Under the pieces are notes generated by a model, which did no database searches, was not told where the DNA came from, and saw only the letters and a program-made list of their open reading frames with translations. Of a DNA stretch of 43,137 nucleotides, positions 17,085 to 25,780 are shown piece after piece. This stretch comes from Spartobacteria bacterium (GTDB lineage: Bacteria; Verrucomicrobiota; Verrucomicrobiia; Chthoniobacterales; UBA10450), in the NCBI GenBank assembly GCA_003169695.1, contig PNAS01000059.1, positions 15,440 to 58,576 of the forward strand, written 5' to 3'. Numbering within the stretch: the stretch's first letter is position 1; each line of letters opens with the position of its first letter. The translations under genes and the position numbers were made by a program.

Positions 17085-17366
17085 ATGACACCTGTCTGGC
17101 GCGTTTTTGCTTATCTGAAGCGGTATCTTTGGATGGCTGCGGGGACACTTGGGTGGGCCGTTCTCACCACGGTCATGATCATCGTGTTTCCGGCGGTGAC
17201 GAAGTTCATCATTGATGATGTGATTGCGGAGCGTCGGACGGAGTTGCTCTTGCCAGGCGTGGGAATCGCTGCTGGCGTTTTTTTTTCCAGGATTTGCTCA
17301 ATGGGCTGCGGATTCTGTTGAACAACAGCTTCGAACAAAGGGTAATCTTCGATCTGCGAAGCGCTG
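17085..17366 (+). pseudogene. Remnant 2 of the ABC transporter gene 5' end, frameshifted
   Basis: From ATG 17085 the frame reads MTPVWRVFAYLKRY and continues through VIMFPAV-like and FIIDDV segments parallel to the intact exporter at 22048. A run of nine T (17278-17286) carries a one-base loss relative to the expected frame: in the next frame the match continues through LLNNSFEQRVIFDLRS and then stops abruptly at about 17366. Roughly 95 of 620 codons are present, so both truncation and frameshift make it non-functional. Confidence 0.85.
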
Positions 17367-17502
17367 CGCATGGGCCAAATCGTGAGACTGATGGTCAACG
17401 CTGCGGGGTGGCGCGTTCTTTTTCGGACACGCCTATGCAAGCGATCAGCTCCAACTGATTGATTTGAGTCCGAGAGTCCAGATCGTTGTTCATGGCAAGA
17501 CT

Positions 17503-19554
17503 TCACTTCTTCGGAGCGAGTGAGGCAACAATCTTCTCGAAGTCTGGATCTCCGCGCAGTGGATCCCAAAATGGATGCAGACGCAGCGCGCCATAACTCA
17601 GATCATAGGGGATCGACGTGACGACCGCGAGCTGGTTGCAGGCCTGCTCTTTTTCGCCAGTCCACGCGTAAATCAGGGCCAAATTTTCCACCAGCGCCGC
17701 GCCACTCATCGCATCCTGGGAGACAGGCAGGAGTTCGACGGCACGCCGGCCTTCCCGGATTGCATCCTCCTTGCGGCCGAGGCCTGCATCGATCACCCCG
17801 AGCAACGAGAGCGGCTGGGCGTAGGTCGGTTGTTCTCGCACCGTCCTTTCAACTTCCGCACGGGCAGCGGTAAACGCGGCCCGCGCCTCCTCGCCGTGGC
17901 CGAGCGCGCGTGCAACGATGCCTTCATACCAGGCCTTCGGATACTTAACTCCGGCGTCGTCGCTTCCGTCGGAACTGATAGCAGCGAGAACCTGCCGCGC
18001 GGCAGCGCCATCGCGTTCGCATAAGGCCAGTATCATCCACTGCCCGGTCAACTCTGCCATCGCTCCCGGATCTTCCGCAAGGATCTCTTGAATAACAGAG
18101 TGCGGTGGCCGCGAATCCGCGCGCCATTCAAGATCGACAAATGCTCGCTGGACCCGCGTATCGATGTCTTTCGGAGCTATGGTCAGGACGCGATCCAGAG
18201 TGGCAGCCATCTCCTTGTAGCGGCGAAGGTTCTCATAGTTAAAAGAGATTTGTTGAAGGATGAAGAGATTTCGCGGGTCCAACTCGAGCGCGCGCTCCAT
18301 TTCCTGGATGGATTGCTCCCAACGGCCCTGCCGCCGGTCGATATAACCGGCCAGAAGAAGGACAAGAGGTTCGTTAGGTAAGGCACGCCGGGCGATGACC
18401 AGTTCTTCCCGGGCGCGATCGTAGTCGCGGTATCCCCAGTAACGGTGTTGGGCCAGAGCGAGGTGCGCTTCGCCGGAGTCGGGACGAAGGCGCAGCATCG
18501 TCTGCACGGCCGCGTCCGCAAATGCGAGGCGGTCCGGCGTATGATCGAGTGCCAGGAAATAGATCTGGTCCTGCGCGCGAGCCAGTTGATAATACGCCAG
18601 CAAGAAGGCTGGGTCGCGGCCCACCGCATCCTGGAGCAGGTGCGTGGCCTCAAATAGGTTCTCTTTCGCTCGTGCGCTGAAAGCAATCGCGTTAATGAGA
18701 CCTCTGGCGCGCACGTAGAGATCGTACGCTGCCAGGTCGTGCGTAGGTCGCTCCTCGATGGCCGCTTTCTCAACCGGCGAGAGCCGGGCCTTTAATTGCG
18801 ACACGATCTCTTCCGCTACCTCCGTTTGAATGGCGAAAACGTCGGCCAGTTCCCGATCGTAATGCTCGGCCCAGACATGCGCGTCTGTCCTCGCATCAAT
18901 CAACTGCGCGCTTATCCGCACCCGGCCCCTCGAGCGCTGAACCGTCCCCTCCAGCACGTGCGCCACTCCGAGCTCGGTGGCGATCTCGCGCAGATTGCGA
19001 GCCACGCCGCTCTTGTATTGCATGACGCTGGAACGGCTAATGACTTTGAGATCAGCTACTCTGGACAGATGCGTGAGAATTTCGTCCTGCACACCCTCGG
19101 TGAAGTAACCGGCATCTTTCTCATCGCTCAAATTCTCAAAGGGCAGGACGGCGATGCTTTTCCCGCTAATGACCGGAGCTGCCGCGTGTTCGATGTGTGA
19201 GTCTGTTCTCCACGAATGCCAGAACCAGTATCCGGCTAGTCCGGACGCAGCGACGAACGAACCGAGCGCGACCAGGATCCACAGTCGCCGCTTATTCGAA
19301 AGGGCTGTGCTCCCAGGGCTCGAAGGCGTTTTCTCGATCGCCCCGTCGCGCAGATCGAAAGTCCAGGCCAGCATGAGAGCGATCGGAAAACAGATCGCGA
19401 CCAGAACAACGAAAATTTGTTGGGCCCATTCCGGCGCATGGAACATCGGCAGGACGGTGCCCGCGAGCTGCACGACAGCCGACCCCCCCACAAGGTAGGC
19501 GATGGCGACGCGATAGACGCGCCGAGTCTTCAGTTCCTGAACGAACGTTTTCAT
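17503..19554 (-). CDS. FlgO/TolB-N-like and TPR repeat membrane protein
   Basis: 683 residues. The N-terminus (MKTFVQELKTRRVYRVAIAYLVGG) and two following membrane segments (about 20-40 and 44-66), then a third helix near 92-112, are typical of the adenylate-cyclase-like TPR proteins of soil bacteria. A FlgO/TolB-N-type domain begins with SIAVLPFENLSDEKDAGYF and contains HVLEGTVQRSRGRVRISAQL. At least six TPR-like helical repeats follow (for example SIQEMERALELDPRNLFILQQ). It lacks any cyclase or kinase domain. The same FlgO-TPR module forms the C-terminal half of the kinase at 9130. Likely role: sensing or scaffolding, not proven. Confidence 0.82.
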   Translation of the reverse strand: MKTFVQELKTRRVYRVAIAYLVGGSAVVQLAGTVLPMFHAPEWAQQIFVVLVAICFPIALMLAWTFDLRDGAIEKTPSSPGSTALSNKRRLWILVALGSFVAASGLAGYWFWHSWRTDSHIEHAAAPVISGKSIAVLPFENLSDEKDAGYFTEGVQDEILTHLSRVADLKVISRSSVMQYKSGVARNLREIATELGVAHVLEGTVQRSRGRVRISAQLIDARTDAHVWAEHYDRELADVFAIQTEVAEEIVSQLKARLSPVEKAAIEERPTHDLAAYDLYVRARGLINAIAFSARAKENLFEATHLLQDAVGRDPAFLLAYYQLARAQDQIYFLALDHTPDRLAFADAAVQTMLRLRPDSGEAHLALAQHRYWGYRDYDRAREELVIARRALPNEPLVLLLAGYIDRRQGRWEQSIQEMERALELDPRNLFILQQISFNYENLRRYKEMAATLDRVLTIAPKDIDTRVQRAFVDLEWRADSRPPHSVIQEILAEDPGAMAELTGQWMILALCERDGAAARQVLAAISSDGSDDAGVKYPKAWYEGIVARALGHGEEARAAFTAARAEVERTVREQPTYAQPLSLLGVIDAGLGRKEDAIREGRRAVELLPVSQDAMSGAALVENLALIYAWTGEKEQACNQLAVVTSIPYDLSYGALRLHPFWDPLRGDPDFEKIVASLAPKK

Positions 19555-19667
19555 GGAGTCCTGTCTCTCGCCGGCTTAACGATAGGCGACTCTGTTCTCG
19601 CAAATGTTTCCCTTCGCAGTAAGCGAGTTTGGAAGTTTTGCAATGCTCGCGCGGAGTAGCACCTCTT

Positions 19668-20642
19668 TCACACCGACGCTGGAGCTTCTTCGTCGTCCGA
19701 TTTATTTCCCAACCCTCCGGCGGTCCGCGCCTGTTCTTTTCGAAAAGGTATCGCAGTCGAGTTCGTGGCAAATGCGGCCACATTCAAGACAATCATGATG
19801 AGCGCGAAAAGATACATACCCATGGTAACTCCTATGGCCGCATGCATCGCCAGGACACAGGCGAGCCAGATGTTTCGGGTCCCTTTCGGCCAGATAAAGA
19901 CGGGATAACCGATCTCCACGATGCAAATGAAAATTCCAATCAACGGCAAAAGGTTGCTCCAGCGCAGAAGAAAGTCGGCCGGGATAACATTGAAGGGCGA
20001 ACGTGTCAGTGACCGCCACATGCTGTTGCCATTCCACCAGCCCGTGCCGAGGCATTTGGCCAGGCCGCCGAAAAAGTAGATCAAACACAAGTGGAGCTGG
20101 AGGACGCGTTGATGAAACCCGATCCGGCGGGGATCGGCTGTCCGCCTTTTCCAGAGCCAGCTATCGATAGAATACCGATCGGGCAGTGGACAGAGCATCA
20201 GATAGAAAAGACCTATCGTCATAAAGTTATCCACGCCGTATGTGGTCAATCCACCGCTGCTGCGGGCCGCGAGATGAAGGAACCATGCGGCAATGGCAGC
20301 CGGCCGGGAAAGAAAACCGAGGAGCAGACAAACGCCGCTGCAAAGCAGGCAGCCAAAAGCAAGTTTCAGCGTCACCTGTTCGCTCAAACCGATCTGCCCG
20401 CCCAGCGTCACTAGCCAGCCAAGCCTGGGAATGAATGAGCTATCCAGACTTAGAATCGCCTCACTGAGGTCGCGGCTGATCAAGCTGTCGCTGTTCGCGC
20501 CAAAGAGGTAAGTCCAGTCAGACCAAAGAGACAAGGAATAGGTGGTTACTTGCAGACCCAGACCGATTCGAAGCAGCGCGATCCAGGTAGTGGACCTGGC
20601 CGAAAATAAAAACCCTTCCAGCCGCTCCCTCATCTTCAACAT
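19668..20642 (-). CDS. HTTM domain membrane protein (vitamin K-dependent carboxylase-like)
   Basis: A 324-residue polytopic membrane protein with the HTTM signature: ALLRIGLGL near the N-terminus, then RPAAIAAWFLHLAARS, the GVDNFMTIGLFYLMLCPLPD block, FHQRVLQLHLCLIYFFGGLAKC and WWNGNSMW. HTTM is the membrane domain shared with vitamin K-dependent gamma-carboxylase; most bacterial members have no known reaction. The start overlaps the stop of the upstream gene (TAATG), indicating translational coupling. The C-terminus after the last helix is short and charged. Confidence 0.85.
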   Translation of the reverse strand: MLKMRERLEGFLFSARSTTWIALLRIGLGLQVTTYSLSLWSDWTYLFGANSDSLISRDLSEAILSLDSSFIPRLGWLVTLGGQIGLSEQVTLKLAFGCLLCSGVCLLLGFLSRPAAIAAWFLHLAARSSGGLTTYGVDNFMTIGLFYLMLCPLPDRYSIDSWLWKRRTADPRRIGFHQRVLQLHLCLIYFFGGLAKCLGTGWWNGNSMWRSLTRSPFNVIPADFLLRWSNLLPLIGIFICIVEIGYPVFIWPKGTRNIWLACVLAMHAAIGVTMGMYLFALIMIVLNVAAFATNSTAIPFRKEQARTAGGLGNKSDDEEAPASV

Positions 20643-21262
20643 TAAGGCACGTCAGTCTCGCCAGACGATGATGGGAAAAGGAAGTCATAGGCATATAAGA
20701 ATTCATCCGACTCTCGCGTACCGCGCCGAAACTCCGCTGCAGTAGGTAACAAGGCGAATCCGAACACCGAACGGATCATGGTCGCGTCCGGATGTGCCCG
20801 CCAAACCGAATAGGCGACCATCTTGACCATCACTTCCCGGAGCTCGTCGGAGCGAGTGTCTCCTATGTTATCCAGTAAAGTTGCCAGCCGCAGACCGGCA
20901 CCGCCACTGGCCACGTGCGGCAGATCATATTCGATCCGGCCATCCGGATAGTGCAGCTCGAAGACCAGTTTGTAATTGTCGGGAACATTAGGCGCGAAAA
21001 AAGCGTAGCCCGATTCGATTCCGCCCAGGTGGGTGTAGACACTGACCGCTTGGCGCACTGGATGGGACGGTTCCAGGTGCGCCCCCAAGGCGGTGGAAAC
21101 TATCGTTTCAGCCTTCTGCGCATAGGTATTAAAAAAAACGGGCAGGCACGTGTAGCCGCGGGCAATAAACGACAGGGTGTCCCGGCAACAGATCGCAAAA
21201 ATCAAAAGGAAATGGCAGAAAAAGCAGGCTAGATAAAGCTGCTTTCGGTGTAACACCCCCAC
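20642..21262 (-). CDS. Hypothetical protein coupled to the HTTM gene
   Basis: No firm family. One N-terminal membrane helix (LACFFCHFLLIFAICC) precedes a soluble domain with GIESGYAFFAPNVPDNYKL and DLPHVASGGAGLR. Proteins of this size with a FFAPNVP-like motif commonly lie beside HTTM genes. The frame is open back to 21340, but that would overlap the upstream gene by 58 nt, so a GTG at 21262 (or 21256) is proposed; no strong ribosome site supports either. Stop and HTTM start share one base, so the two products probably act together in the membrane. Confidence 0.68.
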   Translation of the reverse strand: MGVLHRKQLYLACFFCHFLLIFAICCRDTLSFIARGYTCLPVFFNTYAQKAETIVSTALGAHLEPSHPVRQAVSVYTHLGGIESGYAFFAPNVPDNYKLVFELHYPDGRIEYDLPHVASGGAGLRLATLLDNIGDTRSDELREVMVKMVAYSVWRAHPDATMIRSVFGFALLPTAAEFRRGTRESDEFLYAYDFLFPSSSGETDVP

Positions 21263-21282
21263 GCGCCCCGGAAAGAGAGCCG

Positions 21283-21894
21283 TTACTTCTTTTGGTACTT
21301 CTTCAAAATCGGCTTCAGACGTTCCGTCAATTCGTCCCATTTCTGCTTAGCCGGATTAGATGAACTCTGAGGATGAGTGGTTTCTCCAGGGCTCGGTGAT
21401 GTGTTTGCCGAACTCTGAGGATGAGTGGTTTCTCCAGGGCTCGGTGACGTGTTTGCCGAACTCTGGGGATGAGTGGTTTCTCCAGGGCTCGGTGATGTGT
21501 TTGCCGAACTCTGAGGATGAGTGGTTTCTCCCGCGCGGATCTGGACCGCGTACTGCGTGAAACCGGCTCTTTTCACATTAGCCGCAATTTCCGAGGCCAA
21601 CCGCTTGTCGGTCGCAACATCGGTTAGCTTACCTTGCGTCTTTTTCAGCTTTCCGTTCTCGTAAGTATCGATACGGTAAAGCGACTTGTCGTATTTGTTG
21701 AGAATTCGGTTCATGGCCTCGTGATCGGCCTTCGAGATTTCTGTTCCCGGAATCACAATACCTCCGCGATTGATAACGACATTATGGCTGGCAAGGGTGG
21801 GCGTTTTTTCGGTGGCGGAGACAGACGCGCTGAACCAGAGGGCACCGGCGGCAGCAGCGATCAGAAGAAGAAAGAGGGTTGCGCGCGTTTTCAT
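21283..21894 (-). CDS. Secreted protein with 16-residue tandem repeats
   Basis: 203 residues with a clear Sec signal peptide (MKTRATLFLLLIAAAAGALWF, cleavage near SVSA). The region after it (residues ~40-118) is a small folded part containing EISKADHEAMNRILNKYDKSLYRI and GKLTDVATDKRLASEI. Then come three full and one partial copy of the 16-residue unit GETTHPQSSANTSPSP, and a short Lys-rich helix at the end. Function unknown. It sits just upstream of the HTTM-partner pair on the same strand, so the three could be cotranscribed. Confidence 0.75.
   Translation of the reverse strand: MKTRATLFLLLIAAAAGALWFSASVSATEKTPTLASHNVVINRGGIVIPGTEISKADHEAMNRILNKYDKSLYRIDTYENGKLKKTQGKLTDVATDKRLASEIAANVKRAGFTQYAVQIRAGETTHPQSSANTSPSPGETTHPQSSANTSPSPGETTHPQSSANTSPSPGETTHPQSSSNPAKQKWDELTERLKPILKKYQKK
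21362..21531. repeat. 48-bp tandem repeat, about 3.5 copies
   Basis: Units at 21362-21409, 21410-21457 and 21458-21505 are nearly identical (single-base differences), with a partial fourth unit to 21531. The unit length is a multiple of three, so copy changes keep the frame of the secreted protein that it encodes. Confidence 0.95.
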
Positions 21895-22047
21895 AATGAA
21901 CCGGGTTTGCTCCGCTCAGTCTCACATTGCAAGCATAAAATTGGCAGGGACTGACTGCGTGATCAGCGCTTGAGCCGATGGGAGTGGACTGTCGAGAATG
22001 GGTCATGCGCGCACGCACTGGCCGTTATATACTGAGAGCTTCTACAA

Positions 22048-23910
22048 ATGAGAACAGTCTGGCGCGTTTTTGCTTATTTGAAGCGGTATCCGTGGATGGC
22101 CGTGGGAACGCTCACTTGCGCGATTCTCGGGACGCTGATGGTGATCGTGTTTCCGGCGGTGGCGAAGCGGGTCATCGATGAAGTCCTGTATCAGCACCGG
22201 CCAGAGCGCCTGGGGCCGCTCGTCCTGACTGCGGCGCTGGCTTTCGTGCTGCAACACGGACTCAATTCAATCCGCATCATTCTCAACAACACCTTTGAGC
22301 AGAAAGTAATCTTCGATCTCCGCAGCGATCTTTACTCGCACATTCAGATGTTGCCGCTGCGCTGGTTTGATAATCGCGCCACGGGCGATTTGATGACACG
22401 CATCCTGGAGGATGTGAACTCGGTCGAGCGCATGTTGATTGACGGAATCGAGCAGGGAGTCGTGGCCGTGCTTCAACTCGTAATTGTTCTCGGCATGATG
22501 TTCTATTTCAGCCCTTCCTTGGCCCTCGTTGGGCTGGTCCCATTGCCGTTTCTGGCCGGCGGTGCGCTTTGGTATACGCTCACGGCGCACCGGAGATATC
22601 GCGTGCAGAGACGCGCTTCCTCCGCGATGAACTCCCTCCTGCACGATAATCTCGCCGGCATCCGGCAGATCAAGAGCTTCGTGCGGGAGCGCGAAGAGCA
22701 CACCCGATTCAACTCGGTCAGCGACCAACTCCGCCATGCGACGCTCGTCGTGATGCGGATCTGGGCGATTTATCACCCCTCCATGTATCTCATCGGCTCG
22801 CTCGGGATTGTTTTGGTGGTTTGGGTGGGCGCGCGAGACGTGCTGAGCGGTGCGATGCAAGTCGGTGATCTGATCGCATTTCTTATGCTCACCGGATTCT
22901 TGTACGAACCGATCAATAAACTGCATCAGCTTAATCAACTCGTGCAGGCCGGGCGGGCCGCCGGCGAGCGCGTCTTCGAGATTATTGATGAATCAATCGA
23001 GCCGGGATGGGACGTAGAGAAAGCTACGGTGCGCGTGAGGGGCGACGTCCGCTTCAACGATGCCGGCTTCAGTTACAGCAAAGACGGACCGCCCGCGCTC
23101 CAGCACATCAGCTTTCACGCGTGTCCCGGCGAGACCATCGCGCTCGTCGGGACCACCGGCGCCGGCAAATCGACTCTGGTGAATTTGTTGACGCGTTTCT
23201 ACGAGTACGAGACGGGCGAGATCTTGATCGACGGCACGCCGATCCGCGAATTCGGCATGCGCCGGCTGCGGGAAATGGTTGGCGTCGTGACGCAGGAGAG
23301 TTTTCTCTTCAACGGTTCGATCCGCGAAAATCTGCTCATGGGGAAGCCGACGGCGACGGACGCCGAGCTGCTCGCCGCGGCCGAGGCCGCGAATGCCAGT
23401 GCGTTCATCGAACGGTTACCAAAGGGATTAGGCAGCGTCGTAGGCGAGCGCGGAGTGAAGTTGAGCGTCGGCGAGAAACAACGGCTCTCGATCGCGCGCG
23501 CACTCCTGAAAGATCCGCCAATCCTGATTCTGGACGAAGCGACCGCGAGCGTGGATACCGCGACGGAACGCTTGATCCAGGAAGCGCTCGAACACTTGAT
23601 GTCGCATCGCACTTGTTTCGTGATCGCGCATCGGCTTTCGACGATTCTGCGGGCCGATCAGATTCTGGTCCTGGAAAGAGGACGGATCATCGAGCGGGGC
23701 ACACATGCATCGCTGCTCGAGCTGGAAGGAAAATACGCGCGACTGTGGGAACACAGTTTTTTGGAAAAACCGGCCGAGGATTTGGAAGCGACCGCGGCGC
23801 TGGAGGAGGCGAGAAACGTCCGTCAAATGGAAATTCTTGGCGAGGTGGCAATCCAACGTCCAACTCCGGAAGAGAGCCTCGACGTTAATCAACTACGCGG
23901 CTCGGGATGA
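22048..23910 (+). CDS. ABC transporter, MsbA-like lipid/drug exporter (TMD-NBD fusion)
   Basis: A 620-residue half-transporter of the type IV exporter fold. It has six predicted membrane helices in residues 1-310, with the family motif LRSDLYSHIQMLPLRWFDNRATGD. The nucleotide-binding domain has Walker A GTTGAGKST, Q-loop VVTQESFLF, signature LSVGEKQRLSIARAL (S-V-G-E-K instead of the common S-G-G-Q-R), Walker B ILILDEATAS and H-loop FVIAHRLST. No C39 peptidase domain is present. Related proteins flip lipids, for example lipid A core in MsbA. Two decayed 5' copies lie upstream at 15599 and 17085. A link to the nearby RiPP-like genes is possible but not shown. Confidence 0.92.
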   Translation: MRTVWRVFAYLKRYPWMAVGTLTCAILGTLMVIVFPAVAKRVIDEVLYQHRPERLGPLVLTAALAFVLQHGLNSIRIILNNTFEQKVIFDLRSDLYSHIQMLPLRWFDNRATGDLMTRILEDVNSVERMLIDGIEQGVVAVLQLVIVLGMMFYFSPSLALVGLVPLPFLAGGALWYTLTAHRRYRVQRRASSAMNSLLHDNLAGIRQIKSFVREREEHTRFNSVSDQLRHATLVVMRIWAIYHPSMYLIGSLGIVLVVWVGARDVLSGAMQVGDLIAFLMLTGFLYEPINKLHQLNQLVQAGRAAGERVFEIIDESIEPGWDVEKATVRVRGDVRFNDAGFSYSKDGPPALQHISFHACPGETIALVGTTGAGKSTLVNLLTRFYEYETGEILIDGTPIREFGMRRLREMVGVVTQESFLFNGSIRENLLMGKPTATDAELLAAAEAANASAFIERLPKGLGSVVGERGVKLSVGEKQRLSIARALLKDPPILILDEATASVDTATERLIQEALEHLMSHRTCFVIAHRLSTILRADQILVLERGRIIERGTHASLLELEGKYARLWEHSFLEKPAEDLEATAALEEARNVRQMEILGEVAIQRPTPEESLDVNQLRGSG

Positions 23911-23935
23911 CAAGCATGGAAGAAAGCACTGGTCG

Positions 23936-24901
23936 TTAGGCCAGATCGCTTAACGAGCGCCCGGTTGCCCCGGCCTGAATAAATTTGCCCCAGCTCAAGT
24001 TGTCGCGGCCGGGCTTGTGTTCGCGCGCCTTGCGGATCGCCATGTCTGAGATCGCTTCGACCACCCACTCGAAGTTCCCCTGGCCGACGCTGCTCACTTC
24101 GGCATCCGGCGCGGGATTGCAGAAATCGATCGCCAGCGGCACTCCATCGCGGATCGCGAACTCGACGGTGTTTAAGTCGTATCCGAGATACTGATTCAAC
24201 GTCTGGACACCTTCCTCAACCTTTTGCAGGATTTCTTTCGGCGCCTGCCACTCGGTTTGATAACGCAGATGATACGGATGCCGCGGTTCGTACGGCATAA
24301 TCCTGACGTTTCGCTGGTCAATCGAGTAACAGCGGAAGTACATCTCGAAAACGACTTCCTCTTGCAACATCATGACGAGCTGACCGGTCTCGCCGTAGGC
24401 GCGGAAAAATTCCTCGGGATTATTCAGTTTGTAGACGTTCTTCCAGCCACCGCCAGCGAATGGTTTGAAGTATGCCGGCCAGCCCACATAGGCGAACATC
24501 CCTTCCCAATCGAGCGGGTACGCGAGATTGCGAAACGAGTTGTCATTGGTGTCGGTTGGAACCTGATGGGACGGCAGCAGCACCGTCTTCGGCACCGCGA
24601 CCCCGATTTTCGTAGCGAGCGCGTTGTTGAAAAATTTCTCGTCGGCGCTCCACCAGAAGGGGTTGTTCACCACGGCGGTTCCAGTCAGCGCCGCGTTTTT
24701 CAGGAAGCCCCGATAGAACGGCACATCCTGTGAAATCCGATCGATGATGACATCGTATCCGCACGACTCGCCCTGGACGACCTTATCGATGCGGACAAAC
24801 TCGGCCTGAATGTCTTTGCCGCCGGTCTTCGTGTTCACGCGCTCGACAAACGCGGGCGGGAAACTGCCTTCCTGGCCGAAAAGGATTCCGATTTTTTTCA
24901 T
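23936..24901 (-). CDS. ATP-grasp family ligase (RimK-like)
   Basis: 321 residues beginning MKKIGILFGQEGSFPPAFVERVN. Fold-defining parts: NNPFWWSADEKFF, the ATP-binding strand WPAYFKPFAGGGWKNV (Lys plus Gly-rich loop), VMMLQEEV as the hinge, and the metal-binding end TVEFAIRDGVPLAIDFCNPAPD. ATP-grasp enzymes join a carboxylate to an amine, thiol or alcohol through an acyl phosphate; the substrate is unknown. It is encoded 12 nt after the esterase gene at 24914 and probably cotranscribed with it. It ends 25 nt from the convergent ABC transporter gene. Confidence 0.82.
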   Translation of the reverse strand: MKKIGILFGQEGSFPPAFVERVNTKTGGKDIQAEFVRIDKVVQGESCGYDVIIDRISQDVPFYRGFLKNAALTGTAVVNNPFWWSADEKFFNNALATKIGVAVPKTVLLPSHQVPTDTNDNSFRNLAYPLDWEGMFAYVGWPAYFKPFAGGGWKNVYKLNNPEEFFRAYGETGQLVMMLQEEVVFEMYFRCYSIDQRNVRIMPYEPRHPYHLRYQTEWQAPKEILQKVEEGVQTLNQYLGYDLNTVEFAIRDGVPLAIDFCNPAPDAEVSSVGQGNFEWVVEAISDMAIRKAREHKPGRDNLSWGKFIQAGATGRSLSDLA

Positions 24902-24913
24902 AAAAGTAGGGCG

Positions 24914-25624
24914 TTAAATGAGCGACAAGTAATACGGCAGCATGTCGCACCAGTAATTCCAATCGTGGCCGCACCAGCGGCGATCGTCGAGAAAATGCTG
25001 AATGCCTTTGGAGTTCAAAATGTGGGAAAGCCGCATCGATTCATGACGCGTATTATCCCACTCGCCGGTCCCGAGAATGATGCCCATGTGATTGAATTTC
25101 CACGGATCATCGATGTTCGGCATGTAGTCGTAGGGACTGTTGAAATAAATGTTGTCGTCGTAATAGCCGTCGAAAAACGAGCTGATATCGAACGCGCCGC
25201 TGAGCGAGATCAGGTGACTGACCGCATCTGGATGGCGAAACGCGATATTGGCGGCGTGATAGGCGCCGAGACTCGGGCCGCAAACCGCCACGCGAGCCAC
25301 CGAACATTCCCGCCGCGCCAGATCGAAGACGTCGTGCGTAATGACACGCTCGTAGGCATTGTGCGTCCGCATGCGATCGGCGGGATGAATCTCCTTGTTG
25401 TAAAAGCTGTCGAGATCGATCGAGTCCGGGCAATAAATCGTGATCTTGCCGCCATCGACATACCCAGCGATGGCATCGGTTAATCCGAAATCCTTGCTTT
25501 GAGAATGACGGCCGAAGGACGTCGGGAAAAGCACCAGCGGGATTCCACCTCCATTGCCGAAGACAAGCATCTCGAAATCGCGGCTTAAATGCGGCGTCCA
25601 CCAGCGAATGTAACGTTCGTTCAT
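24914..25624 (-). CDS. Alpha/beta hydrolase esterase, COG4947-like
   Basis: A 236-residue single-domain esterase. The nucleophile elbow is CGPSLGAYHA (G-x-S-x-G-like with Ser), an acidic residue is likely in the GTGEWD strand, and the catalytic His is in WCGHDWNYW near the C-terminus. No signal peptide is seen. It begins MNERYIRWWTPHLSRDFEM, as in esterase-family proteins often found beside ATP-grasp genes. It shares an operon with the ATP-grasp gene and is divergent from a second esterase gene at 25781. Confidence 0.8.
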   Translation of the reverse strand: MNERYIRWWTPHLSRDFEMLVFGNGGGIPLVLFPTSFGRHSQSKDFGLTDAIAGYVDGGKITIYCPDSIDLDSFYNKEIHPADRMRTHNAYERVITHDVFDLARRECSVARVAVCGPSLGAYHAANIAFRHPDAVSHLISLSGAFDISSFFDGYYDDNIYFNSPYDYMPNIDDPWKFNHMGIILGTGEWDNTRHESMRLSHILNSKGIQHFLDDRRWCGHDWNYWCDMLPYYLSLI

Positions 25625-25632
25625 ATCAGGAA

Positions 25633-25690
25633 GGGGTGGTTTACCAAACCGCCCGCGTTTGCGACGCGGGCGATTGAGGTCAATCGCCCC
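25633..25690. repeat. Cluster of three short hairpins between divergent esterase genes
   Basis: Three successive self-complementary stretches: ggtttaccaaacc (25638-25650), cccgcgtttgcgacgcggg (25652-25670) and gggcgattgaggtcaatcgccc (25668-25689). They sit in the divergent gap between two esterase genes and resemble a compact dispersed repeat. A regulatory role on either promoter is possible but unproven. Confidence 0.72.
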
Positions 25691-25780
25691 TACCTACGCG
25701 GTGTCGCGCGGCCTGCCAAGTCCGAAACATCCGCGGCCTCTGGACAAGGCGTATTTCTTCGACCATACCTCTTGTTCAAA

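Noticed and set aside
17278..17286. Programmed slippage at T9 as a way to express exporter copy 2
   Set aside because: Even in the corrected frame, similarity ends after about 95 codons, so no functional product would result.
21362..21531. Regular repeats as a CRISPR array
   Set aside because: Units are contiguous 48-mers without unique spacers and encode an in-frame peptide repeat.
25589..25780. N-terminal extension of the esterase at 25781
   Set aside because: The extension crosses the triple hairpin repeat and adds no conserved sequence.
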